NCBI RefSeq assembly: GCF_020148105.1
Contig: NZ_JAHLZE010000022.1
Span: 62,001-126,000, forward strand
Direction: 5' to 3'
Length of the DNA stretch: 64,000 nt
Source of the DNA: Methanobrevibacter sp. TMH8
Lineage (GTDB): Archaea > Methanobacteriota > Methanobacteria > Methanobacteriales > Methanobacteriaceae
Notes under the pieces: model-generated
Seen by the model: only the letters and a program-made list of their open reading frames with translations
The model's database searches: none
Told to the model about the DNA's origin: nothing
Made by a program: the position numbers and the translations under genes
Part shown: positions 19,300 through 29,127 of the stretch, one piece after another
Position numbering within the stretch: position 1 is the first letter of the stretch
How the letters are laid out: every line of letters begins with the position of its first letter

Positions 19300-19785
19300 A
19301 TGAAATTTGAAGCTGCTTTAATCGTTGTTCGAGACATGGAACAATCTAGAAGTTTTTATGAAAATTTACTTGATCAAGAAGCTATAATGGACCTTGGAGC
19401 TAATGTAGCTTATGATGGATTTTCTCTTCAAACTTTAGAATATTGGGTGGATTTTATAGATAAAGTTGAAAATGATATTGACTTTTTAAAAAATAATAAT
19501 TCTGAGTTATATTTTGAAATAGATGATTATGATACATTTATTGAAAAATTTAACAATTATAATGATTTTGAAGTAGAAATTGTCCATAAAACCAAGGAAT
19601 TTCCATGGGGACAAAGAGTTATTAGATTCTATGATCCTGACAATCACATGATTGAAGTAGGAGAAAGTATGGATTCTGTGGTAAAAAAGTTCTTCAATAA
19701 TGGAATGTCAATAGAAGAAATTGTTGAAAAAACTGGGTTTCCTGTAGAATTTGTTGTTGATTTAAAGAATAAATTAATTAATTAA
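19300..19785 (+). CDS. VOC-superfamily (glyoxalase/bleomycin resistance-like) protein
   Basis: A 161-residue protein with the vicinal oxygen chelate fold: MKFEAALIVVRDMEQSRSFY at the start, then FSLQ and FPWGQRVIRFYDPDNHMIEVGE with the conserved metal-binding glutamate. A helical tail (MSIEEIVEKTGFPVEFV) follows the domain. The gene lies between cdhB and cdhC in the same direction, 42 bases after cdhB, where I would expect cdhC directly. Its substrate is unknown; no link to acetyl-CoA chemistry can be shown. It may be a later insertion that travels on the same mRNA. Confidence 0.8.
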   Translation: MKFEAALIVVRDMEQSRSFYENLLDQEAIMDLGANVAYDGFSLQTLEYWVDFIDKVENDIDFLKNNNSELYFEIDDYDTFIEKFNNYNDFEVEIVHKTKEFPWGQRVIRFYDPDNHMIEVGESMDSVVKKFFNNGMSIEEIVEKTGFPVEFVVDLKNKLIN

Positions 19786-19996
19786 TATAAAATTATGGAT
19801 TAATTAAATTAATTTTAAATTAATTTTAATTAAATATTTTATTAATAAAATTTTAAATATCTAAAAATAAATTAATAATGAGAATAAGTTAATAACAAGT
19901 TGAATAATACTTGTATAATTTATATCTTAATATATTAAATCTAATATTATTATAAATCTAATATTATTAATATTTAATTGATAGAGGAGGAATTAA

Positions 19997-21397
19997 ATGT
20001 TTAGTGATATCCCTGTTGATGTAAGTCCTATGCACGAGGGTGAAAGAATACGTGCAGCTAATATGTATGTGGAATTAGCTGGTCCAAAATCTATTGGTGC
20101 AGAACTCGTACAAGTAGATGAATCTGTAGTTGATGGTAAATTTGAAGTAATTGGTCCTGAATTATCTGAAATGACTAAAGGTGAAATTTATCCATTTGGT
20201 ATTAAGATAGATATTAAAGGAGAAATGCTTGAAAAAGAACTTGAAGGAGTTATTGAAAGAAGAACTCATGATTTATGTAATTATGTTCAAGGATTCATGC
20301 ATTTAAACCAAAGGGATCAAATTTGGTGTAGGGTCAGTACTGAAGCCATAGATGCGAATTTTAAATTAGTTGATCTTGCTAAAGCTCTTGGAATACTTTT
20401 TAAAGAGGAATTTCCAATTATTGAAGAAATTTCAGTGACTATTCTTACAAATGAAGAAGATGTTAAAAAATTCGTTGATGATGCACAAAGTATTTATGCT
20501 ACAAGAGATGAAAGGGCAAGAGAATTGTCTGATGAAGATGTTGATGTATTTTACGGATGTTTAATGTGTCAATCATTTGCACCTACTCATATGTGTGTTG
20601 TAACACCTGATAGGACAGCACTTTGTGGTGCTATTAATTGGTTTGATTGTAGAGCTTCAGCTAAAATGGATCCTGATGGATCAATTTTTGAAATTGAAAA
20701 AGGTGAAGTTTTAGATGATCTTAAAGGTGAATATGCAAATGTTAACGAAATGATAGCTCAAAAAACACAAGGAGAAACTGATAAAGTTTATTTACATAGT
20801 GTTTTTGAATATCCTCATACTTCTTGTGGTTGTTTTGAAGCAGTAGCATTCTATATTCCTGAGCTTGATGGTATTGGTATTGTTGACAGAGATTTTAGTG
20901 GTGAAACTCCTTTAGGTATTCCATTTTCATCTATGGCAGGACAATGTTCTGGTGGAAAACAAGTAGAAGGATTTACTGGACTTAGTTTAGAATATATGAG
21001 ATCCCCAAAGTTCCTTCAAGCTGATGGTGCATATGAAAGAATTGTTTGGATGCCAAAAGAAATAAAAGCTTCTCTTGAAGGATTTATTCCAGAAGAAATC
21101 TTTGATAAAATTCCTACTGATGAAAATGCAACTAGTGTTAAAGATATAAAATCATATCTTAAAGAAAAAGATCACCCAATTCTTGAAAGAATAGCTAATA
21201 TGGGTGCTGATGAAGAAGAAATTAGTGATGATAGTGATGTAGCTATTGATACTGAACCTATGGATATGAATCAAGAATTTGTTCCAGTAGCTAGTGCTTC
21301 TGAAATGGCTATGCCTATGTCTGGTGGAACTAAAATTATCTTTAAAAATGCAAAAATATATGCTGAAAAGGTTATAATCAAAAAAGCAAAGAAATAA
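19997..21397 (+). CDS. cdhC: Acetyl-CoA synthase beta subunit
   Basis: This subunit holds the A cluster (a [4Fe-4S] joined to two nickels) where methyl, CO and CoA combine. The A-cluster cysteines are visible in FYGCLMCQSF, TALCGAINWFDC and SCGCFEA. The N-terminus (MFSDIPVDVSPMHEGERIRA) is canonical. At 466 residues it is the archaeal short form, lacking the bacterial N-terminal domain. The C-terminal tail is acidic, then methionine-rich. The start ATG follows GAGGAGG, and a spacer of 211 bases precedes it, so it may have its own promoter. Confidence 0.97.
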   Translation: MFSDIPVDVSPMHEGERIRAANMYVELAGPKSIGAELVQVDESVVDGKFEVIGPELSEMTKGEIYPFGIKIDIKGEMLEKELEGVIERRTHDLCNYVQGFMHLNQRDQIWCRVSTEAIDANFKLVDLAKALGILFKEEFPIIEEISVTILTNEEDVKKFVDDAQSIYATRDERARELSDEDVDVFYGCLMCQSFAPTHMCVVTPDRTALCGAINWFDCRASAKMDPDGSIFEIEKGEVLDDLKGEYANVNEMIAQKTQGETDKVYLHSVFEYPHTSCGCFEAVAFYIPELDGIGIVDRDFSGETPLGIPFSSMAGQCSGGKQVEGFTGLSLEYMRSPKFLQADGAYERIVWMPKEIKASLEGFIPEEIFDKIPTDENATSVKDIKSYLKEKDHPILERIANMGADEEEISDDSDVAIDTEPMDMNQEFVPVASASEMAMPMSGGTKIIFKNAKIYAEKVIIKKAKK

Positions 21398-21538
21398 GCT
21401 AATAATGAAATCGATAATGAATAATGAATAATGAATATTGATAAGTTTAATTGAATAAATTAGTTATAAAATAAATTAGTTCTAGGTTGAATTAATTCTA
21501 AACTGAATTAGTTATGAAATTAATTAATTATAATTTTC

Positions 21539-21579
21539 AATAGATAAATTTCAATAGATAAATTTGAATAGATAAATTT
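21539..21579. repeat. Three 14-base direct repeats before cooC-like gene
   Basis: The 13-base word AATAGATAAATTT occurs three times at 14-base spacing, ending about 30 bases before the start of the next gene. It may be simple slippage or a regulatory array. Confidence 0.6.
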
Positions 21580-21610
21580 TAAAAGAAAACTCCAAACCTT
21601 GTGTGATAAT

Positions 21611-22369
21611 TTGATAATTGCAGTAAGTGGAAAAGGTGGAACTGGAAAAACTCTTGTTTCATCTATTTTAGTGAAATTATTGTCTAAAACAGGAAAAGAT
21701 CTTCTTGTAATTGATGCAGATCCAGATTCAAATATTCCCGAATCTTTAGGAATTGAAGTGGACAAAAGTGTCGGTGATGTAAGGGAAGACTTAAAAAAAG
21801 ATGTAAATAAAGGAAATATTCCTCAAGGAGTTAATAAATGGGATATTTTAGACTATAAGATCATGGAATCAATTGTTGAAACTCCTGAATATGATTTACT
21901 TATGATGGGTAGACCAGAAGGAAGTGGATGTTACTGTGCAGTTAATAACATGCTTAGGAAAATCATAGAAAATATCTCCTCTAACTATGATTATATAGTA
22001 ATTGATACTGAGGCAGGTCTTGAACATCTAAGTCGTAGAACAACACAAAGTGTTGATATTATGTTAGTGGTTTCTGATTCTTCAAAAAGAGGTTTACACA
22101 CTGCATCACGAGTTGGAGAATTATCTAAAGAATTAGAAATATCTTTTGAACAAATTTATTTAATATTAAATAGAGTAAAAGAAGGTTATGAAGAAGAACT
22201 ATCTGATAAAGCTAAAGAAACAGGTTTGGAAGTTATTGGTTTAATACATGACGATAAAACTGTATCTGAATTTGATTTAGAAGGGAAGCCTTTAATTGAA
22301 CTTCCTGATGATAGTGAACCTGTCAAAATCGTTAAAAAAATTATTGATAAGTTAAAATTGGCTAATTAG
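21611..22369 (+). CDS. cooC: CO dehydrogenase nickel-insertion accessory ATPase (CooC-like)
   Basis: A P-loop ATPase of the SIMIBI (MinD/CooC) class that loads nickel into CO dehydrogenase. It has the deviant Walker A GKGGTGKT near the N-terminus, the switch DADPDSNIPESLG, and CYC in GSGCYCAVNNML, which in CooC binds the metal at the dimer interface. The following DYIVIDTEAGLEHLSRRT is also typical. TTG at 21611 gives the canonical start MIIAVSGKGG (252 residues), with GTGTGAT upstream. Its place between cdhC and cdhD supports the role. Confidence 0.92.
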   Translation: MIIAVSGKGGTGKTLVSSILVKLLSKTGKDLLVIDADPDSNIPESLGIEVDKSVGDVREDLKKDVNKGNIPQGVNKWDILDYKIMESIVETPEYDLLMMGRPEGSGCYCAVNNMLRKIIENISSNYDYIVIDTEAGLEHLSRRTTQSVDIMLVVSDSSKRGLHTASRVGELSKELEISFEQIYLILNRVKEGYEEELSDKAKETGLEVIGLIHDDKTVSEFDLEGKPLIELPDDSEPVKIVKKIIDKLKLAN

Positions 22370-22583
22370 TTAATAAATCTAATTAATTAATATAATTAAC
22401 ATAATTCATAATTAATTTAATAAAAATAAATTATTAATGATAAATAATTATTATAATATATTTAATTATAATATTATCTAATTATAATATATTTTAATTA
22501 TTTAATATAATTAATATTCGAATAAAATAATAAGGATAAATAAGGATAAATAAAGATAATAAATTAAGTGAGGATGTGGATTT

Positions 22584-23753
22584 ATGGATCAAATCAATCA
22601 GCTACTGAAGCTGTTGGAAAATGCAGAATCTGTAGAAATTAATGAATTTAGAATGGATTTTGAAGAGTTAGAAATAAATTTAGCTCCAGCTATTGCTAGA
22701 ACAGTTCAACAAACTGTAGCTAAACAACAAGCTATTGAAAAGAGTATTGAAAAAACTATGTTAAAGGCAAGTGAGTTTAAACCACCTATTAAAGAATATC
22801 CTGGTAAAATAGCTCAAGTTCAATTAGGGGATGGAACAAGAAAACCTGTATATCTTGGAGGTCAAACTGCACTTTATAGATTTGAGGAACCACAACCAAA
22901 CCCTCCTGTTGTCACTTTCGATGTATTTGATATTCCTATGCCTGGTCTTCCTCGTCCAATAAGAGAACATTTTGAAGATGTCATGGAATCTCCTGGAGAA
23001 TGGGCTAAAAAAGCAGTTAAAGATTATGGTGCTAATATGGTTACAATGCACTTAATTGGAACTGGTCCAAAAGTTATGGATAAATCTCCTCGTGAAGGGG
23101 CTCAAGCTGTTGAAGAAGTACTTCAAGCTGTTGATGTTCCTCTTGTAATTGGAGGTTCTGGAGATCCTATTAAAGATCCTCTTGTTCTTGAAGCTGCAGC
23201 TGCAGCTGCTGAAGGGGAAAGATGTTTACTTGCATCAGCTAATATGGATTTAGATTATCATAAAGTAGCTAAAGCTGCTGTTGATTATGGACATGCTGTG
23301 CTCTCATGGGCTATTACTGATGTTAATATGCAAAAATCATTAAATAAATATTTAATGAAAGATGGATTAAAACAAGAAGATATTGTTATGGATCCAACTA
23401 CTTGTGCTCTTGGTTATGGTATAGAGTTTTCTATTGATGTTATTACAAGAACTAGACTTGGTGGACTTAAAGGAGATCCTGATTTACAAATGCCAATGTC
23501 TTCTGGTACTACTAATGCATGGGGTTCAAGAGAAGCTTGGATGAAAAAAGATGAATGGGGACCAACAGATTACAGAGGTCCATTATGGGAAATTTTCACA
23601 GGTCTTACATTAATGCTAAATGGTGTAGATATATTTATGATGCTTCACCCAGAGTCAGTAAGAATACTTAGAGAAATTGGCGAGACCTTTACTAAAGAAT
23701 ATTTAACAAGCCCTAGTCAAAATATTGACAATTGGATTATGGAATTAGAATAA
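22584..23753 (+). CDS. cdhD: Corrinoid iron-sulfur protein small subunit (CdhD, delta)
   Basis: With CdhE it forms the corrinoid methyl carrier that passes a methyl group from tetrahydromethanopterin to CdhC. It is 389 residues: an N-terminal segment (about 1-90) followed by a TIM barrel with VNMQK, GGSGDP, MDPTTCALGYGIEFS and TTNAWGSREAW. The conserved PYPGK-like strand appears as EYPGKIAQVQLGDG. The Shine-Dalgarno is GTGAGG. It is 26 bases from cdhE, which it regularly precedes. Confidence 0.96.
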   Translation: MDQINQLLKLLENAESVEINEFRMDFEELEINLAPAIARTVQQTVAKQQAIEKSIEKTMLKASEFKPPIKEYPGKIAQVQLGDGTRKPVYLGGQTALYRFEEPQPNPPVVTFDVFDIPMPGLPRPIREHFEDVMESPGEWAKKAVKDYGANMVTMHLIGTGPKVMDKSPREGAQAVEEVLQAVDVPLVIGGSGDPIKDPLVLEAAAAAAEGERCLLASANMDLDYHKVAKAAVDYGHAVLSWAITDVNMQKSLNKYLMKDGLKQEDIVMDPTTCALGYGIEFSIDVITRTRLGGLKGDPDLQMPMSSGTTNAWGSREAWMKKDEWGPTDYRGPLWEIFTGLTLMLNGVDIFMMLHPESVRILREIGETFTKEYLTSPSQNIDNWIMELE

Positions 23754-23779
23754 TTAGAGAAAATTAGGGAGGTTTTATT

Positions 23780-25156
23780 ATGGCTAAAGTTACTGCAATG
23801 GATGTTTATAAATTATTACCGCAGACTAATTGTGAGGATTGTGGAGAAGCAAGCTGTATGGCTTTTGCAACAAAACTATCAGAAAAAGAAGCTGATTTAG
23901 CTTTATGCACTGAGTTAACTGAAGAACAATTTGCAAAACTTGATGATTTACTTGCTCCAGCTGTTAAAGAAATTATCATTGGAAAAGGTGATAAAGCTAA
24001 AGTAATTGGTGGAGATGAAGTTCTTTACAGATATGAAGAATCTTATTATAATCAAACTGCATTGGCAATAGATGTTTCAGATGATTTAGAGTCTGCTGAT
24101 TTTGATGAAAAGATAAAGACTATTGAAAACATAGAATTTGAAAGAACTGGGGAACTTCTTAAACTTGATGCAATTGCACTTAGAAATAAATCAGGAGATC
24201 CAAGTAAATTTGCAGAATGTGCTAAAAAGCTTAAAAACGCAAGTTATCCTATTATTCTTGTCACTTTTGATCCAATAGCTATGGAAGAAGCACTTAAAGT
24301 CATTGGTGATGAACGACCTCTTATGTATGCTGCAACTAAAGATAATATTGTAGATATGGCAGAACTTGCAGATAAATATCAATGTCCTATTACAGTATTT
24401 TCACCTGGAGATATTGAGGGAATGAAAGACTTAGTCTTTACTCTAAGATCAAATGGTATAGATGATATTGTTATGGATCCTGGAACTTTAACTAAGGAAG
24501 CTATTGGAGATACTTTAGATAACTTTGTAATGAGCAGACGACTTGCTGTGGAAGATAAAGAAGAAGATTTCAGATATCCTTTACTTGGTGTTCCTGCACT
24601 TGTAAGATTAAATAATGATGATGACGAAATTAAAAAAGGAACTATGGAAGCTACAGTTGCTTCTACTTTAATGAATAAGTATGCTGATGTTCTTATTCTA
24701 AAAGGAACTGAAATATGGGAACTTATTCCAGTATTAACTCTTAGACAAAGTTTATACACTGACCCAAGAAAACCACAAGCTGTTGATCCAGGAGTTTATG
24801 AATTTAATGAGGTTGATGAAAATTCACCAGTTTTACTTACTACTAATTTCGCTTTAACTTATTATACTGTTGAAGGAGATCTTAAATCTGGAAATGCTAT
24901 TTGTTATCTTCTAGTTCTTGATACTGTTGGAAGAGCAGTTGATGTAGCAATTGCTGGAGGCCAATTTGATGGTAAAGCAGTTGCTGATCTAATTAAAGAA
25001 AGTGGAATCGAAGATAAAATAAAAACAAGAAAAATGGTTATTCCAGGATTAGCTGCTCCATTGAGTGGTGAAATAGAAGATGAAACTGGTTGGGAAGTTA
25101 TGGTTGGTCCAAGAGACTCATCAGCTGCAGCGGATTTTATTGCTGAAAAATTCTAA
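23780..25156 (+). CDS. cdhE: Corrinoid iron-sulfur protein large subunit (CdhE, gamma)
   Basis: Carries the reductive-activation [4Fe-4S] cluster and the corrinoid site. The N-terminal cluster motif is TNCEDCGEASCMAFA with a fourth cysteine in LALCTEL (residues 16-42). A TIM-barrel middle and a C-terminal corrinoid-binding Rossmann domain (about 320-458, including GGQFDGKAVADLI and VIPGLAAPLSGEIE) complete the family layout. It is 458 residues, as expected. It is the last core subunit of the cluster, closely following cdhD. Confidence 0.96.
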   Translation: MAKVTAMDVYKLLPQTNCEDCGEASCMAFATKLSEKEADLALCTELTEEQFAKLDDLLAPAVKEIIIGKGDKAKVIGGDEVLYRYEESYYNQTALAIDVSDDLESADFDEKIKTIENIEFERTGELLKLDAIALRNKSGDPSKFAECAKKLKNASYPIILVTFDPIAMEEALKVIGDERPLMYAATKDNIVDMAELADKYQCPITVFSPGDIEGMKDLVFTLRSNGIDDIVMDPGTLTKEAIGDTLDNFVMSRRLAVEDKEEDFRYPLLGVPALVRLNNDDDEIKKGTMEATVASTLMNKYADVLILKGTEIWELIPVLTLRQSLYTDPRKPQAVDPGVYEFNEVDENSPVLLTTNFALTYYTVEGDLKSGNAICYLLVLDTVGRAVDVAIAGGQFDGKAVADLIKESGIEDKIKTRKMVIPGLAAPLSGEIEDETGWEVMVGPRDSSAAADFIAEKF

Positions 25157-25273
25157 ATCTATTTTTAGAATTTTTTTATTTTATTTATTAATATATAAAT
25201 TAATATAATAATTATTATAATCATTATTAATATTGTAAAATTTTATATTTATTTAGTTTATTCAGGTGATTAA

Positions 25274-25753
25274 ATGAAAACATTAATGGTCACAGACCCT
25301 CAAATGTGTAGTGAATGTGAAGCATGTATTAATGCATGTAAAAAAGCTTATGGAACTGCAAGAGCTAGGAAAACCGAGACAATTCCTATTTTTTGTATGC
25401 ACTGCCACCCAGACAAAGCACCATGCCGGAGAATATGTCCTAATGATGCTATTGAAGTTGTTGATGGTGAAGATGGGGAAATTCTCAAAGTTAATGAGGA
25501 AAATTGTATTTTATGTAAATTATGTGCCATAGCTTGCCCTATAGGAATTATAGCTATAGATAAAGAGAAAAAATCAGCTGAAAAATGTACTTTATGTTTA
25601 GAATCTGATAATATTATTCCTGCTTGTGTTGAAGCATGTAAAGATAATGTTTTAAATGTATTTTCAATTGAAGATCTTCAAGAACTTAAAAATGATGAAA
25701 ATTTAACTGAAGAACTTCGAGAAGCTATTAAAACCTTCAAATCTAAGTCTTAA
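25274..25753 (+). CDS. Polyferredoxin-type 4Fe-4S protein of the cdh cluster
   Basis: A 159-residue electron carrier with four cysteine clusters in the CooF/HycB arrangement: CSECEACINACK, CMHCHPDKAPCRRICP, CILCKLCAIACP and CTLCLESDNIIPACVEAC. Proteins of this type pass electrons to or from CO dehydrogenase and hydrogenases, so I infer that it serves the Cdh complex just upstream. The start ATG follows AGGTGAT. The two Por-associated ferredoxins in this window (44178-44681 and 43640-44068) have the same four-cluster layout and may be paralogues. Confidence 0.88.
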   Translation: MKTLMVTDPQMCSECEACINACKKAYGTARARKTETIPIFCMHCHPDKAPCRRICPNDAIEVVDGEDGEILKVNEENCILCKLCAIACPIGIIAIDKEKKSAEKCTLCLESDNIIPACVEACKDNVLNVFSIEDLQELKNDENLTEELREAIKTFKSKS

Positions 25754-25816
25754 TAGCTATTTATAATTATTTTTATTATTTTTATTATTTTATAATTTTA
25801 TTTTGTCATTAATTTA

Positions 25817-26302
25817 TCATTTGATTACTTTTTCTTTTTTAACTTTTATTCCTTCATTATTGAGCATTTCTTTTTTCATATCGAGTCCACCTCTAAAACC
25901 AGTTAAACTCATATTAGATCCAATTACTCTGTGACATGGAACGATTATAGCTATAGGATTTTTATTCAAAGCATTCCCAACAGCTCGGTATCCTTTACTT
26001 CCTATGGCTTCCCCAATTTGTTTGTAAGTTTTCACTTCTCCTTTTTCTATGTTCATTGTTTCAATATAAACTTTTTTTTCAAAATCTGTTATATCAAGCA
26101 TATTCAAATCAACATAATTTGAGAAATCCACATTTTTACCTTCAAAAGACTGTTTTAATAGATTTTCTAAACTTTCACATCTAGTTATGCCTTTCTCTTT
26201 TAATTCTTTTTCTTTTTCTGAATATATATCTTCCTTTCCTAAAAAGACATTTGTAACTTTGTTATTTTTACAATAAGCAGTAATTTCATACATATTTACC
26301 AT
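25817..26302 (-). CDS. ogt: Methylated-DNA-protein-cysteine methyltransferase
   Basis: Repairs O6-methylguanine by transferring the methyl group to its own cysteine. The active-site motif IVPCHRVIG and the helix-turn-helix arginine finger region (GYRAVGNALNKNP) are intact, followed by LTGFRGGLDMKKEML. It is 161 residues, normal for the family. Two starts are possible (26302 or the ATG nine bases later). It converges on the cdh cluster with a 60-base gap and has no evident operon partner. Confidence 0.93.
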   Translation of the reverse strand: MVNMYEITAYCKNNKVTNVFLGKEDIYSEKEKELKEKGITRCESLENLLKQSFEGKNVDFSNYVDLNMLDITDFEKKVYIETMNIEKGEVKTYKQIGEAIGSKGYRAVGNALNKNPIAIIVPCHRVIGSNMSLTGFRGGLDMKKEMLNNEGIKVKKEKVIK

Positions 26303-26732
26303 CTTCTTTTTATGTAATTATATTTTTTTGTATTATAATTTATTTATTTTTTTATATATTATATAATCTATATAATTTATAATTAAAAATTAAACATATA
26401 ATTAAATATATATTATTCATATAAAAAATCAATAGAAGCTTAAATAGAAATTAAATAAAAAATTAAATAAGAATTAATTAGTATAATAGAATTAATTCAA
26501 TATTATGCTATAATGTTATATAAAAGCAAAATAAATAGCTAATAAATAATAAGTAAATAGCTAAATAAAATAGTCAAATAAAAAAATATAAATTAAATAG
26601 AAAAAGTAATAAAATTATATTATAATTATGTAAATAAATTTATTTATTATTTATTTAGTTATTTTAATAATATAATTTATTAATTTTATTTAATATAACA
26701 AACTTATACTTATTCTTTTATATTCTAAATTA
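26303..26732. other. AT-rich intergenic region
   Basis: The region holds AAATAGCTAA-type words and long A/T runs. It must contain the ogt promoter and the end of the surface-protein transcript. No gene is seen. Confidence 0.4.
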
Positions 26733-28349
26733 TCATTCTCCAGTTAAATTTATTACATCATTATAATTGTTATTGTTTATATGGGGTTGTGCAAATTCAT
26801 TAAATAAAGATTCTCCATATAATTCTTCTTCAGCAGGAGAATTTGAAGACTTTGTAACATTTACTCTATAAATATAAGAGCAATATTCTTGGTTAGGGAG
26901 TAATGAAATTAATTCATCAATCATTAATTGTTTTAAACTTGCTTCAATAGGGGTAACACCTATTATATATGCAAATTTGACATTTGATTTAATATTACCA
27001 AAAGGTCCAATTAATTCAACGGTTCCTAACTCATTAGAACCCAATAATAATGTACTTACATTGTTAGTTTGGGTGAATATTGGCAAATATTTATTTAGTG
27101 TGTGTGAAATTGGAACATTTAAACCTAATGATTTAGGCAAAACTTTATTTTTATTTATATAATCTCCAATTTTGGATAATCCATAAACAATTGTTTGGTA
27201 TTGTATATTCCCATATTTGGAACTTATATAATTAGGTGCTTTATTGTTATTCTCAATAAATACTGACATTCTTTTACTAATATCATTGTATTGTAATTTT
27301 GTAAATACTTTATTTATTGAAACACCACTTGGACTATTTGGATTTTTTATTCCATATTTTACAGTTATGTCTGTAGTTATTCCAGTATACTTAGAAGTTA
27401 TTGTTTTTGATATTAAGTATAAAAATTCTGGTATTGAGAATTTATAGTTAGATATTGTAACATAATTAGGTAATTTTCCATTTGATTCAACATAAGATTT
27501 GACTAAAGAAGAAGCTGATAATATCTTACTTTGAGATAATTTAATAGGTTTTACTACACTATTGTTTGTGGTATTATTGTTTGTATTATTTGAAGGATTT
27601 GAACTTGAATTATATTTCGGTAAATATTTATTAATACTGTTTGTACTTTTAATATTTAAAGAAAGATAGCTAGGTAATCTTTTATATGAATATGAATAAG
27701 TTAAAATTTTGGAGAATCCATAAATTATTGTTTGATACTTCATTTTTCCAAAACTGGTGGAAACATAATTTGGTGCTTTATTATATGTACTAATGTATTT
27801 AGAAATACTTGTTGCTAAACTATTATAAGTTTTTTTAGTTATTGACTTTTTAATTGAATTTCCCACAGGACTTGTGGGATTTTTAATGGTATATTTAACA
27901 GTTATACTTGAAGTTATGCCTTTATATTTGTTGTTTATAGTTTTTGACATTAAATACATAAATTCTGGCATTGAATAGTTGTAATTGGATATTTTTACAT
28001 AGTTAGGTAGCTTTCCATACTTTTCAGCATATGTTTTAACATATTTTGCAGCAACTAATATACTAGATTGTGAGATAGTTTTAGGCGGTTTTGTAGGGAC
28101 TGTTGCTGTCATTGCTTTTATAACATTTTGGGAGTCCTTTTCACTGTTTATATTCATTTTATTAATTTCTGTACTGTTTTTTGAATTATTCAGATTTATA
28201 TCACTTTGATTAATATTATTACTACTTAAAATTACATCATTTTCACTATTATTTTGACTTCCAATATCATTTTCAGCAAAACTAAAACTAGATGTTAGAA
28301 AAATTATTGCAGAAAATAATAAAATTATTTTAATATTTCTTGATAACAT
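26733..28349 (-). CDS. Secreted pseudomurein-binding repeat protein
   Basis: A 538-residue cell-wall protein. A signal peptide (positive start, hydrophobic core ending FSFAEN near residue 26) is followed by an N/S-rich stretch and four pseudomurein-binding repeats in two pairs: ILVAAKYVKTYAEKYGKLPN and YISTYNKAPNYV, then ILSASSLVKSYVESNGKLPN and FIENNNKAPNYI. An N/S/T-rich linker separates the pairs. The last 110 residues (GTVELIGPFGN, FAYIIGVTPIEASLK, YCSYIYRVNVT) look like the start of a carboxypeptidase-like domain that stops at INLTGE, so the enzyme part may be truncated. Such repeats anchor proteins to the methanobacterial wall. Confidence 0.85.
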   Translation of the reverse strand: MLSRNIKIILLFSAIIFLTSSFSFAENDIGSQNNSENDVILSSNNINQSDINLNNSKNSTEINKMNINSEKDSQNVIKAMTATVPTKPPKTISQSSILVAAKYVKTYAEKYGKLPNYVKISNYNYSMPEFMYLMSKTINNKYKGITSSITVKYTIKNPTSPVGNSIKKSITKKTYNSLATSISKYISTYNKAPNYVSTSFGKMKYQTIIYGFSKILTYSYSYKRLPSYLSLNIKSTNSINKYLPKYNSSSNPSNNTNNNTTNNSVVKPIKLSQSKILSASSLVKSYVESNGKLPNYVTISNYKFSIPEFLYLISKTITSKYTGITTDITVKYGIKNPNSPSGVSINKVFTKLQYNDISKRMSVFIENNNKAPNYISSKYGNIQYQTIVYGLSKIGDYINKNKVLPKSLGLNVPISHTLNKYLPIFTQTNNVSTLLLGSNELGTVELIGPFGNIKSNVKFAYIIGVTPIEASLKQLMIDELISLLPNQEYCSYIYRVNVTKSSNSPAEEELYGESLFNEFAQPHINNNNYNDVINLTGE

Positions 28350-28662
28350 AGTGTTTCCTTGTTAATTTATATTATTTTATAATAAAATTATACATTTATA
28401 TATCATTAATCATTAATTGATTAATATATTATATAAAAGATATTTACGTAATATATTATAAATCTTACTGATTTTTATAATAAATATGAAAATTAGGGCT
28501 TAAATAAATAAAAATTGGTAAAAAATAAGAAGATTAATTGTATTTTTTATTTAATTCTAATATAATTTTAATATATTTCTATATAATTTATTTAATTCTA
28601 ATATATTTTTAATATATTTTAATATAATCAGATATATAATAATTGTAATATAATGTGATAAT
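28350..28662. other. Divergent promoter region
   Basis: An AT-rich spacer between the surface protein and the PsbP-like gene, with TTATATAT-like stretches on both strands. Two related 35-base blocks of TTTAATTCTAATATA words occur at about 28550-28625. No gene is seen. Confidence 0.35.
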
Positions 28663-29127
28663 ATGGATAATAGAGATAATAAAGATAATTCTGATAATGA
28701 AGAAATAACTATTGAAAGATATGAAAATGATAAAATAGCTTTTAATTATCCTTCTAACTGGTATGAATTTGAAAATAAAGCGAAAAATCCTACTGAAGTA
28801 GTAGCTATGAAAACAGATAAAGGGAAAGGAGGAACTTTTTCATTTTCTGTAGCTAATGCAGGAGGAAAGTCAACAGAATATTGGCGAGATTTTATGGAGA
28901 AATTTCTAAAAGATAATGGTGCAATTATATCTGACTCAGAAATAAAAGTTATGGGTGATGTAGTTATCTTTGATTTTAGAAGTGAAATTTCTAAATCTGA
29001 TGTTAGTTCTAATCAAAGACATATTGGTTTTGTTAGAGATGGAGCATTTTTTTATTCATTTTTTACTAGCTTAGATTTAGATGCACTCGAAGAAGATATT
29101 GATATTATGCTTGGATTTGATAAATAA
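28663..29127 (+). CDS. PsbP-like domain protein
   Basis: A 154-residue protein without a signal peptide. After a D/N-rich N-terminus it has the PsbP/DUF1795-like fold signature FNYPSNWYEF, then VVAMKTDKGKGGTFSFSVANA and the terminal DLDALEEDIDIMLGF. Methanobrevibacter genomes carry many such small proteins of unknown role. The stop codon directly abuts the end of the convergent gene with no bases between. The function is not known. Confidence 0.7.
   Translation: MDNRDNKDNSDNEEITIERYENDKIAFNYPSNWYEFENKAKNPTEVVAMKTDKGKGGTFSFSVANAGGKSTEYWRDFMEKFLKDNGAIISDSEIKVMGDVVIFDFRSEISKSDVSSNQRHIGFVRDGAFFYSFFTSLDLDALEEDIDIMLGFDK

Noticed and set aside
24379-24759. 126-codon reading frame opposite cdhE
   Set aside because: It lies fully within cdhE, shows serine-rich shadow composition and has no ribosome site.
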